Below, in pieces: positions 12,986 through 22,727 of a stretch of 64,000 bases of DNA. The DNA lies in NCBI GenBank assembly GCA_021442155.1, contig CM038216.1, forward strand, positions 160,131,983 to 160,195,982. Direction: 5' to 3'. Numbering within the stretch: the stretch's first letter is position 1; each line of letters opens with the position of its first letter. The notes below the pieces were generated by a model. It ran no database searches. It saw only the letters and a program-made list of their open reading frames with translations, and had not been told where the DNA came from. The stretch is from Cymbidium sinense (taxonomy: Eukaryota > Streptophyta > Magnoliopsida > Asparagales > Orchidaceae). The position numbers were made by a program, and so were the translations under genes.

Positions 12986-14559
12986 TTATGGATGCCAAGG
13001 GGCCTCATAGCGACTTTGATATTGTGACTCTATTGGTAGGTCTTCAAAAGAAGATGAACAATTTGAAGAAGTTAAAGAGGTCATTGCCAATCCTGTTGAG
13101 GTGAGCATGCCAACTCCTCCCACTAATGTAACTTTAAATCCAGATACCTCCAATGATCCACAAGAAGGATTAAGCACTTGCCATGCAAAAGATAGGTTAT
13201 TACAGAGTGTCCTTATCTCATGCGACTTCTGAGTGTCCATGGGGAGGATGAAGAAAGAGAGGATGAACCTTGATCTGATGTATGAAGGTATTTCTCAACT
13301 GAATGGTTGGATCTACTATCATAAAGTGGTTATAAATGAATGACTTGTTGAGATGAGACTCGCCATTTATTTTACATCACAAATTAATCTGTTTGCATTT
13401 CTAAATTTCTCCTTTAATCCTAACTGAGCATACCTAGAGTTTAGGCATCAATAGATAATGTTTGGGACACTCGCTCTTAAAATATTTCCTTCAATAATCC
13501 AGGTAACTTTGCTAGATCACTTCACCTTTCTATGAGTGATTTACTAGGCCATAATCTGAGTAAAAAGGAATTCTACTTACTCGATAGGTGGATTCATTCC
13601 CAAGGTTTGGACCTATAGCAAATCACTTCATCAATTTTATATTTTTAGTTCTTAATGAATTCATTTCTCATCAACTAGTGCCAACTCTAGTTTTACTAGG
13701 GGCTGATTTAACCACTACACGTGTTAACTTGGCAGAGAGTTTGCACCAGTAAAGAGCTTCCATCAAAGCTCCCACCATAGTGATTAGCTTCAACTTGACC
13801 AACATCAGTGAGATGACATTCAATTTTTCTTCTTCTGCTTCCATAGATAGTGGCGAGTCTGTGAAAGGTGACTCTTCTCGGTGGTCAGTGGATGATATGT
13901 AAAAGAGTAGTGGATATTTGCTGACTAATCCGAGGTTGCCACTCTACTAAGAAAGGTCACCCTCATAAAAAAAGCCATAAACTCATCCCAATGAGACATA
14001 AGTGAACTGCAATCATGGTTAGATCTAAATTTGTAATGGTGATAATCCTTAAAGGTGGTGTATCTATGCAACTTTGCAACCATGAGGGTTAAGGTACATT
14101 ACTTTAGGACTCGGTCAAATCACAGAGTACTCCTCTTTTTCTCTCCAACATAAATTTCTTATTTGATTATATGTGCGAGGAAGGTGGATTCACCAAAGAA
14201 TGGTTTCCAAACACTGCAATTAAATTACTAGAAAACAATTATGTATAAGGGTTGTAGCGAGTGCATTGTATTTTTACACAGTTTATGAAAATAAAAAATG
14301 CTTCATATATTCTCTACTCACTAATACTATTTTGCTTTTGTAAGACTATTGGGCATTAATTATTTTTCTAATAGTTTCTATCACTTGAGATATTCACAGG
14401 ATTCAGGTAATCATTTTTTCACTTAATGCTTTATGCAATGTCCATGTTACAATGCCCTTCATACCGCATCTATAAATTCTTTCTTATCAAGAGTAGCAGT
14501 GACTTTATTGCTTATGTAAGATGAGGGAATATAACTTCTTCTTAGCATGTAGATATCGA
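12986..14559. other. 3' internal region of the Tat-type element, no clear gene
   Basis: Short open frames exist on both strands (for example minus 12986-13240), but I recognise no domain. The plus strand has acidic and Ser/Thr-rich coding-like patches that may be the start or end of the antisense reading frame annotated next to it. Confidence 0.3.
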
Positions 14560-15800
14560 TCTCACTCTTATCATGAGTGACCATGGCTTTGTTGAAGAAG
14601 GCTTCTTTGATTTTCCATCAAGCTAAGATCAAGGAGATCCTAGAATTGGACCTTTCATCTATGACCTCAGTATTCAACAACTATGGTAGTAATCCTATTT
14701 TTATTATGTAGGTGGCCAAGAGAGGTGAGATCTCAACTCAATCAAAATGCATGAGTTGTGCATCCTACTTGCCCACTTTAGGAATGAGTTTAGGATTCCT
14801 CTCTCTCGCTAGTGGGTGGACATTCTAGAGTTCCTCCGAGTAGTGCCTTCCTAGATTCTCCATAGCTCAATGGCGAGTATCACCACCTTCATCTTGTTCT
14901 TGCAAGAAGAAGGAATTTAATAGAGTTTAAGCCTCTTCTGGCAAACATTCTTAGTGAAGGGTCACCAAGATAGAACCATGCAATTTTTAGAGAGTTTATT
15001 TAAAATTCATGGTTTACATAATAAAGTGCAAAAGTGGCACTTGTAATTTCAATTTGTAAATAGCTCATCACCATAGCTAATGTTGATTGTTCCTCTTCTC
15101 CATTTTATGAGTAAGGTGACCAAGCTTGGTAAGTTGAGTGCTCAAGAGGAGGAGGCCATGGCAAGGCTGTAGGGTCACACTCTGAATGGTTTTCTCTACT
15201 TCCTCTTTAGCAATGTTATCATTGTCCTTGGTTAGTACTTCTTTATCTACTGGTTATTTACTATGTAATTTTATGACTTGCCCTTTCTAATTTTTCTTAT
15301 TCTTCTCTATTTAATTTTCTTTTTCTTTATTATTATTTTTTCAATTGCAGAAGAGGTGACTTCAGGACCCTTTGAGCTTACTCCTAGCATGCTCAAATTC
15401 CTCAAGGAAGGAAAACACGGAGTCGATAGCGAGGACCCAACCTCCTTCAAGGTCACTGATGAGGAGGAAGAGTAGGAGGAGCCAATCATGGTTCCTATTA
15501 TGGTCACTAATGAACCAGGACTGAGTACAACTCCAAAGAAGTCTAGAAAAATAGGTGTGAGCTCAACTCCTCATAGTTCCTAGCAAAGCAGCATGTCTAA
15601 GGAGGAGGAAGAGCAAGACAAAGATTTGGAGAGCAACTTCACTCTAAAATTGCGTGAGTTGACTCATGAAGCCTATACACTCAAGCCATCCATTTCCTCC
15701 AAAGAGTTTGATGACCTTTTAAGTTATGTTCCAAACACTCACTTTCCATATGTTGTTATGACTGCTCAAGCAATAGCGTAGCTTTTGACTTGGAGAGTCA
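14560..15800 (+). pseudogene. antisense reading-frame remnant inside the Tat-type element (putative gypsy-type transposon domain)
   Basis: On the strand opposite to gag-pol, a discontinuous frame reads HELCILLAHFRNEFRIPLSR, then WVDILEFLRVVPS, then GLHNKVQKWHL and later KVTKLGKLSAQEEEAMARL. The pattern resembles the plant 'putative gypsy type transposon' family (PF04195), which occurs as an extra open frame in Tat-type elements. Two downstream frames are rich in Glu/Asp/Ser: 15278-15475, ending KVTDEEEE, and 15593-15781, beginning MSKEEEEQDKDLE. They would be the acidic C-terminal part. A hydrophobic T-rich stretch at 15278-15350 is probably an intron, because a likely acceptor, CAATTGCAG, precedes AAGAGGTGACT. 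Stops (for example near 14853 and 14919) break it. The function of these antisense frames is unknown. The family match is by eye only. Confidence 0.45.
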
Positions 15801-16131
15801 ATAAAAGTTTTTTGAGAAGAGAAAGAAGTCATACACCAATAAGTCTAAGTTGACAACTATAAAGAAAATTTTAACATCTCTTGAAGCCAAGAATAAGAAC
15901 CTTTAGGCTAAGGTGGTTTGCAAAGAAGAGGAAAAGTAGAGGACAACTTTGGAGTATTAGAAATCTCTCATCGCACTAAGGAGTATTAGAACAAAGAAGC
16001 TGAGTTCACTAGTTTTCTTGATGTTAACTAGTACCATAAGCTTTTATAGCAGAAGTTTTTAGCAGAGCCAACTTTATCATCGCCAAACTGGTGAAGCATG
16101 TTCATTTAGACATCAAAATTTTGGATTTCTT

Positions 16132-16188
16132 TAATCTCTCTCTATCTCTCTCTCTCTCTCTTTATATATATATATATATATATATATT
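16132..16188. repeat. compound (TC)n(TA)n microsatellite
   Basis: A run of TC dinucleotides passes directly into a run of TA dinucleotides of about 26 bp. Confidence 0.95.
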
Positions 16189-16499
16189 GAATGAATGCAT
16201 ATACCTTGCTTTACTATAAAAATTTTACTTCATGAAATGAAAATCATGATTGAAAACAATTGTGTTTGCAACAAAGTGTACATATTTTAGTTAGGATAAA
16301 GTTTGTTTTCTTGATGAGTATTTTCAAATGATTGTTTGCTCATTTAACTAGTACTTGCTTATTGGTGCATGAACAACACTACTTATGACTTGAATATTTT
16401 GCATCATCAATTAAATGAGAGAACCTCTTCTTGGTAGTTGTGTTAGCATGGTGAGTTACTTATATCTTTTTATTGTTTATGCAGTTTCATGGGATGTCG

Positions 16500-16950
16500 C
16501 ATTACACTTTAGTTTCTAGGTAGAAGAGTTGACTTATCAATTAAGAGAATTGGTCTATTGTCTCCAACTAGGAGAGTTGGTAATTTTAGAGATTAGTGAC
16601 GAACTCACAGGTTGTCGATCTTATACTGTGGTTGTCAATCGCACAGAGAGTTGGTCTTCAAATTGTCAACTAGGAGAGTTTATCTTTTTGAGTTTATTCA
16701 CTAATCTTACAAGTTGTCGATCTTGCATTGTAATCATCAAACTGCATGAAGTGTTGGTCTTTAAGTTGCCAACTATAAGAGTTGATCTTTTTTGAGTTTA
16801 GTTGGCGACCTCATGGGGTGTCGGTCTTACACTGTAGTTACCAACTGCATGTAGTGTTAGTCTTTAAATTACAAACTATGAGAGTTGGTCTTTTATAAGT
16901 TTAGCTGTTGACCTTATGGGGTGTTGGTGTTACACTATTTATTTTTTGTA
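16500..16950. repeat. minisatellite, about four units of 105-115 bp
   Basis: The phrase CAACTAGGAGAGTTGGT and its variants recurs near 16564, 16667, 16769 and 16873, with a weaker copy near 16514. Each is followed by a phrase like GACCTCATGGGGTGTCGGTC and then TACACTGTAGTTACCAACTG. It lies in the long 3' internal part of the Tat-type element. Confidence 0.75.
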
Positions 16951-17419
16951 GAGTAAGTTTGACTTGAGGGTTGTTTATTTAACTTTAGTATTCTCAGGAA
17001 AAGAATGACACACAAAGTATTCAAATCTCCTACTAGAGTATTTTCCTTTGATGGAATGGAACTTTTTTTTGGGCACGCAGCTCTCCGAGTGTTCATGCAT
17101 CAAGGGTTAACTTTAATTAACATTAGTATTCTCAGACCATGAGTGACACATCAAGTATTTTGGATCTCCTACTTTGGCTTTCACTAATCAGTGTGGGACC
17201 TTTCCTTAGGCTAAAAATGACATGCCGAGTATCATGAGTCATCACATAGTTCCCCAAGTGAATGTTTTACCATTCAGTATTTGTGTGTACTCTTTTAATA
17301 GTTACCATTATCTTATGAGTTAACTCAATTAAGAAGCAAACTATAAAAAATTTATTTTAAAAATAGAAGTTACATGATACATGAAACTATAAAGCAAGTA
17401 CAAACTAGTGGAACTTCCC

Positions 17420-17960
17420 ATTAAGATTAAAATTTCTTCAAGTATCTAGAATTTCATATTCTTGGTATGCCCTCAACCGAATAAGATTGTAACTGATATG
17501 TGCTAGAGCTAATTTGATCCTTAATTATGAATGGTTCATCATTGTTGTAGTCTAGTTTGCTTAGAACATTCTATTAAGCATAGGTGTATACTTTCTTTAG
17601 TACTAGGCCGCCACTCTTGAAATGCTTCTCCTTCACATAACATATGTAGTACTTAACCATTCACCTTTTCATTTTTTCTTGTCTAAGTGATTCTTAATAC
17701 TCATTCTTGGAGCATGTCCTAAATTCTTAGTTCTTAATAATTGTAGTTCTTAGTGACTCATTTCTATTGAAGTGCTGCAAACTTTTGGCATTATACACAA
17801 ATCCTCGCAAACTCTTCAACATCCTTCTAAAGCATAGGCTAGAAATACCCTTATCTCAAATTTTAGTGAGAGAATATCCTCCCTTCAAAATGGTTATCAT
17901 GCTCATCAAAAGGTATCTCCTCAAGGACCTACCATTATTAGGACTCACTCACGCATCTAA
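17420..17960 (-). pseudogene. integrase remnant (zinc region and C-terminal domain) of the Tat-type element
   Basis: Read on the minus strand, the C-terminal domain shows KHFKSGGLVLKKVYTYA, corresponding to the usual 'F..GDLVLRKV' strand. After small frame changes it gives NDEPFIIKDQISSSTYQLQS and SRYLKKF, the typical Tat integrase end. Upstream (about 17960-17760) a degraded stretch, MLKSLRGFVYNAKSLQHFN, fits the Cys-rich zinc-binding region. The catalytic core between them is not recognisable and may be deleted. Confidence 0.65.
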
Positions 17961-18439
17961 GATTGAGTGAGGTTGTCGACCTTCAAAATAACTATCCTTC
18001 CACCGATAAGTATTGGGATACTTGAAATTTGAAACTACTCAAATCATTTGTCATTTCTTTGGCTTCTCCAATATGTAAATAATTCTTGATAGGCAGCTCA
18101 GCAAGTGTTCATGCTCAACTTGCATTAGTTTTCTCTATTCTGTACTTGACTAGGTCAATTGTACTTGCATGCTCTCTATGCTTGCTAGCTCTAAATAATA
18201 TAATGGTGAGTTATTTTCCCTCTCTAGAAATTTGTTCGATTTTAAAATACTCTAGTCATCTAAATTTTGTTTTTTTACTTTAAGTAGATATTTTTGCAAA
18301 TACTAATTTCAAACTTCATATTCTCCATTAACTTATCTCACTAAAAGTTATGAGTCAGAGTAAGCTGGTATATGTGTGACTCCTAAGCACTTAGCATATC
18401 TTAGCCTGGCAAAAAAAAGCTTCATATTCAACTTGAATA

Positions 18440-18700
18440 TTCATCTCATTGTAATAATAAATGTTGCTTTTCAAAATTTGTAGGGTGCATTTGAATTTGA
18501 TGGTATCTCAAGAATACGTCAAGAAAATTCATCACAAGGTAACCAACTGTTGAGTCATTATTTAGGCATGCCGAGTTTAGATTAGTGAATTTGACACACA
18601 TTCTCCATTTGCCTCCCATCCTCTGCACCATGATCACGTTAGACACCCACTCTAAGTACTGAACCTCTTTGATGAAGTAAGCCTGAGTAGCTTGGAAACC
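18440..18700 (-). pseudogene. reverse transcriptase fragment of the Tat-type element
   Basis: The minus-strand frame reads SNVIMVQRMGGKWRMCVKF, then TNLNSACLN, then FLDVFLRYHQIQMHP and NFEKQHLLL. This matches the fingers and early palm of Ty3/gypsy reverse transcriptase (consensus 'SNVVLVKKKNGKWRMCVDFTDLNKACPKD ... D.FSGYNQI.M...D..KT.F'). A deletion brings the two blocks closer than normal, and the rest of the domain (YxDD motif) is not seen. The element therefore cannot encode a working enzyme. Confidence 0.85.
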
Positions 18701-18949
18701 TACTCTTTAATGAGCTCAATGAGAATGATAGTTATTTTCCTCATCTTCTACTTGATAGGTTGCACATTTGTAAATGTTCAAGTGATGAAAATAATGTTTT
18801 TGTTTGTATCAAGCATTTCTAGTGTCGCCCAAGTGAATACATTTAAATTATTCAAGAGAGTTTAGATGAGGGTTTCTCTATGCTTGAGATAGAAAGTCGA
18901 GCTAACCTTTAATACTCACCCATTGTGCTGTGTGGCTGGAATATTCTTT

Positions 18950-19290
18950 ATCTCCTCAAGAACTTTGATTTTATTCATGCAATATCCAATTATAATACTT
19001 CATCTTCTTTGCTCGATCCACCAACAACCTTCAAGTAGCATGTGCAGGATTGATATAGTATTCCTTTAACAATAATCTCTTCTCCTCCAATGGAGAATTT
19101 GACGGCTACATGGTACATCGACACCATTACTTTGAATGTGTTGAGCATATGTCAACCAAAGATAGCATTTGAAGTAGCTACCTCTATTATGATGAAATTG
19201 ATCATGGCCATGAACTAGTTATTGCCCTCTCCCAAAGTGATGGGAGGAGTGATCATTCCTTCAATTTTTCTCGCTCTCTTGAGAAATTGA
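18950..19290 (-). pseudogene. aspartic protease region of the Tat-type element
   Basis: Minus-strand reading gives GMITPPITLGEGNN, then FMAMINFIIIEVATSNAIFG, then HMLNTFKVMVSMYHVAVKFS and ILYQSCTCYLKVV. This is the C-terminal half of the Tat protease ('.Y.AILGR..LN...A..S..H...KFP...G.G.V.GDQ..AR.CY'). Stops and substitutions are present, including loss of the usual Gly-Arg after the Ile-Leu. Confidence 0.7.
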
Positions 19291-19599
19291 ATAATGAACC
19301 TCTTATAGGTACGAGTTTGGAATTCACAATTCCCAACTTATTAAAGATAGATTTAAAAATAACATTAACTCAACTTCTTATGTTAATCAAAATGCTTCCC
19401 ACCTAGTAGTTGGCAATCAAGGATATTACCATGATTATGTTGTTGTAGGGTTCTCAATAGTGAGTTTTCTCTTTCAAACAAAATTCACTAGGACTATGAT
19501 CATAGATGGTGCTGGCATCATAGTAGCCAAGTTTACTTCTCAAGATCATAATCATTTCATACTAGCTTTTTTGAAAAACTCTCCATCACCCCAAAGCTA

Positions 19600-20650
19600 G
19601 TAAGCATTGCTCTAGCAAAATGAAGCAGTGCATGCAACTACATGTTCATTGCAAACTTTGACAAGTTCTTTATCTTTCCTCCTAATGAACTCCTTAAGCT
19701 TCCATGCCTTTATTAAATCATCCTCTAGGATCTTCAAATGGAGACACTCCTCAGTGATGTACCCATGGTCATGATGATAGCAATATTCTGATCAACCATG
19801 CACTCTATCAGCCTTCATTGGTGATGACATTTAAAATACTCTTTATTCTAAGTCACCTCTAACAGCTCAACCATTGACACTCTAAGTGGAGTACCTTGGG
19901 TAAGTTGTAAACAGTTGACTTTTGAATAGTGTGTTGTCAGGTTTCTAAAGCTTTGGCCTAGTATGTACTTTTGATCTCCTCCTCTTATCCATTCTTCGCC
20001 TTTAAAATCCATTCCCATGAAATCACTCTAAATATGTTTTTAGCGAGTCTTTATTCTTAATCATGGATGTTGGCTATAAAACTTCATTACACTCTTCAGC
20101 ATTTACATTGTTATTCACCAGCTTCAATAATTCATTGAGACTCTTAGGTCTTTTGAGATTCAATATTTACTTGAAGACCCCCTCCTTTAGTGAGTACTAC
20201 TTGGACGATTGTGGGTTCCAGATCTTTAACTTTCAGAATTTTTTGCTAGAAGTGAGTAATGAACTTCCATAAGGACTCACCTAAATCCTACCTCATTTAT
20301 AAGAGCGCTTAGGAACTCTTTAGTAACTTGTAAGTGCTAGAAAATTATGTGGTGAACATTCTTTTGAAATTAGCAAATGATGTTATAACTCATAGAGGAA
20401 GACACAAGATCTATCTAAGGTCCATAAAGTGGTAAAGAAAAGTCAACACTTTATTATGTCATCCAAGTCCAGTAGTAATATGGTTGACACAAGATATGTT
20501 ATATGATTGGTTGGATCTGTTCAAACTTTATATGATTCAAGGTGCACCATCTTGAACCTGTTTGGAGGGTGAGCTTCAGCGATCTTCATAAAGAAGGCAT
20601 TAGTTGGCTATGAATATTTATTTTGCACATCTTCTTCTTCACTTGTGTCA
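19600..20650 (-). pseudogene. gag (retrotransposon capsid) remnant of the Tat-type element
   Basis: The minus strand at about 20600-20440 reads AEAHPPNRFKMVHLESYKV followed by DPTNHITYL. This corresponds to the classic Tat gag opening '.PP.F..P....YDG..DP..H...Y'. It continues with LDLDDIIKC and a degraded 'F..TL.G.A..W' helix near 20420. At least five in-frame stops follow. The part down to about 19600 probably held the rest of gag and the nucleocapsid, but I cannot read clear motifs there. Confidence 0.75.
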
Positions 20651-20970
20651 TAAGATTCATTATCGGAACCTTAAGTCTCTTCTTTCTCAGTGAGCTCGAT
20701 GAGTAGACAACCTCATGGATCTTTTAGTCTTTTCTGTTATGGGTTCTTCACAATGTGGTTTCTCTATAATCACCTATTTAAGGCAAACATGTCTTGCAAA
20801 TCTTACTGTGTTGCAAATTATTAGATAATCTGCTCTATGTTTTTTAAACAATCTTGTGCTGAGCATCCTGCTTCACTTTGAATATGGTTTATAGTTCTTA
20901 ATCTCATCTATTCTCATTATACTTAAAAGATATTGAATCCAAATTTATTTGTGGATGGCGGAGGAATTTT

Positions 20971-21555
20971 TTGAGATACCTGAGAAATAGGGTTAAACAA
21001 AAATTATAACAAACGAGAAGATGTGAAAGAAAAGAAGTGCAAGAGAAATAATAAATTTTATTCCCCCAAATCAAAGTACAGTAACTAAGGGAATAGAAAA
21101 AAAAAGGATCCCCCCATAAGAGAGTTCCCCTTTTATGATACTAATGGGAAACTATACATAAAAAGTATATATAACATAAATTGAGTACAAGTGGATGCTT
21201 TCCTAAGCTGGTGATGGATGTACATTAGAGCGAGTATAGACTTGGTAGATAGTAGAGACAAGTAGCTCATAATCATGCGAGTGTGAGGGTAAGGACTGAG
21301 CTAAGAGGAGTATCCATCTTATACTTCAAGTATTTGTTTGCTGCTAGCAAGTTGATTGATGACTCATTCTTTGGGTTATTATTTTATTCTCTATGTCATC
21401 GATTCACTGGCTAGGTTGATCCTTCATTATCAAATACACTTTTCAACGAGTATACTGATTCTAGTAGCCCACATTGTCATGTGCACTATATGGAAAGTAT
21501 TTTTGTTTCAGTAACTAGACCCATCATATCACTTAGCCTTGTATTCTACTTTGGT
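20971..21555 (-). repeat. 5' LTR of the Tat-type element (right copy)
   Basis: This is the partner of the repeat at 12113-12694. Similarity runs from GAGATACCTG(A/T)GAAATAG on the left to CATCAT(A/T)TCACTTAG on the right. Numerous substitutions and small indels separate the two, consistent with an old insertion. Confidence 0.8.
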
Positions 21556-21664
21556 TGTACTATTGGTACACATGAAGTTTGGTGGATAACAATACTTGAT
21601 GAATTTTTGGTGTTAAAGGTGAAGTGGTATGTGCAAGCCTTAACGTATGGAGATTTTATCAAGA

Positions 21665-22065
21665 AAACTTAAGAAAGCTTTAGCAATGATGGGTATTGCT
21701 GATGATTTACCTTTCAAGTATGTTGAAGCTTAGGGGGTTTAAATCTTTTATGTTCATTGTTGTCCAATATTTCAAATACATTCATGATGGACATTGACAC
21801 ATGATTATTTTCAATTTTACTTGGATGAAAGAGTAATTCTAAATCAAATGTTCAAGAAGTCCTGTCATAAAGTATGTCTAACAACTGACACCATTTATTC
21901 AACGAATTAACTATATGCATATCATTGCTCATTTTATTGAGAAAGAGTGGAAAGTCAATAAAAGAGTTATAATTTTTTGTCCTATCTACAATCACATGGG
22001 TGAGTTACTTGGACAATAAGTTGAGAAATGTCTCATTGGAATACCCATAAATATTTGGAATATTT
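21665..22065 (+). pseudogene. hAT transposase relic (RICESLEEPER-type)
   Basis: With stops ignored and one or two frame changes allowed, the plus strand reads KALAMMGIADDLPFKYVEA, then YFQFYLDERVILNQMFKKSC, then HKVCLTTDTIYSTN, then KEWKVNKRVIIFCPIYNHMG and ELLGQ. This follows the plant zinc-finger BED / RICESLEEPER hAT transposase order ('A.A.MIIIDELPF.FVE ... Y...K..LK..FK..CQRVCLTTDTWTS.Q...Y.CLTAHFID..W.L.KRI..F.PI..HKG...G'). The Asp of LTTD, a catalytic residue in this family, is kept. The BED finger and the C-terminal dimerisation domain are not seen. The relic starts only about 100 bp beyond the edge of the LTR element. Confidence 0.75.
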
Positions 22066-22199
22066 AATTGGAACACCTTTTAGTTAAATATTTCAAATAA
22101 TTCAAGCGATAACTGGTCGCAATTATAAGATAATTAAATATATTTATCTCGAAATGCATGCTAATTTCAATAGAATTTTAAGTGCGACAACTTTAGTTA

Positions 22200-22710
22200 A
22201 ATTAGATATCTATTCTAGGTAATTTTGGCATTTTAGATGCATTGACGCAATCCGTTTCAAAATTGGAGGCTGTTTCGTTCAAGTCGGCATCGAATTGGGT
22301 CACTTTTAGTTCAAAAATGTGCATTGTTACTTTTGACTGCTCGACGTTCACGTAAACTCATCCGAATTGAGTGCAGATAGTCTCATTTAATAGGTTTTGA
22401 CATTTCAGAGCTAACAACATGATCAATTTCTTGAACGGAGGTCGTTTGGTTATGGTTGCATCTTTTACTCTTATATGCGCATCAACACATTAATAACTCG
22501 AGCGCTTAATCGATTGCTCGTTAAATTTTAAAATATTTATATCTGATCAATTTTGACATTCTGAACATGATGGCGAAGTTCATCAATTGGAGGTCATTTT
22601 GACCATTTTTAGTGATGTCCAGTGCATTTGGAGACTCGATTTGCACACAGTCATCTCCGAAGTCCGTCGAATTTGACTTGTGGGCTTGACCCGACTCATG
22701 ACACATATGA
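22200..22710. repeat. satellite-like degenerate tandem repeat, about three units of 150-170 bp
   Basis: A phrase of the form TTTTGACATT...GATG...TTCA..AATTGGAGGTC recurs, ending near 22269, 22441 and 22593. Between the copies are GCTCG/CTCGA phrases with AAACTCATCCGAATTGAGT-like sequence. This stretch has more CpG than its surroundings. A related phrase (CTCGATTTGAG ... TGGAGGTCAAC) appears at about 49220-49320. Confidence 0.5.
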
Positions 22711-22727
22711 GGAGGTCAACAACTACA

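Larger units (their letters stand above)
12113..21555 (-). mobile_element. complete but degenerate Ty3/gypsy Tat-type LTR retrotransposon
   Basis: Two diverged direct repeats of about 580 bp (12113-12694 and 20971-21555) bound a region where the minus strand reads gag, protease, reverse transcriptase and integrase in that order from right to left. The 5' LTR is therefore the right one. A long segment (about 12.7-17.4 kb) between the integrase end and the 3' LTR carries plus-strand coding remnants, an arrangement known from Tat-lineage elements. Both LTRs and all domains are full of substitutions and stops, so the insertion is old. I could not settle the primer-binding site, polypurine tract or target-site duplication. 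Confidence 0.85.

Noticed and set aside
22521..22706. Minus-strand 61-codon frame in the satellite-like block
   Set aside because: It lies within degenerate tandem repeats and has no recognisable domain.
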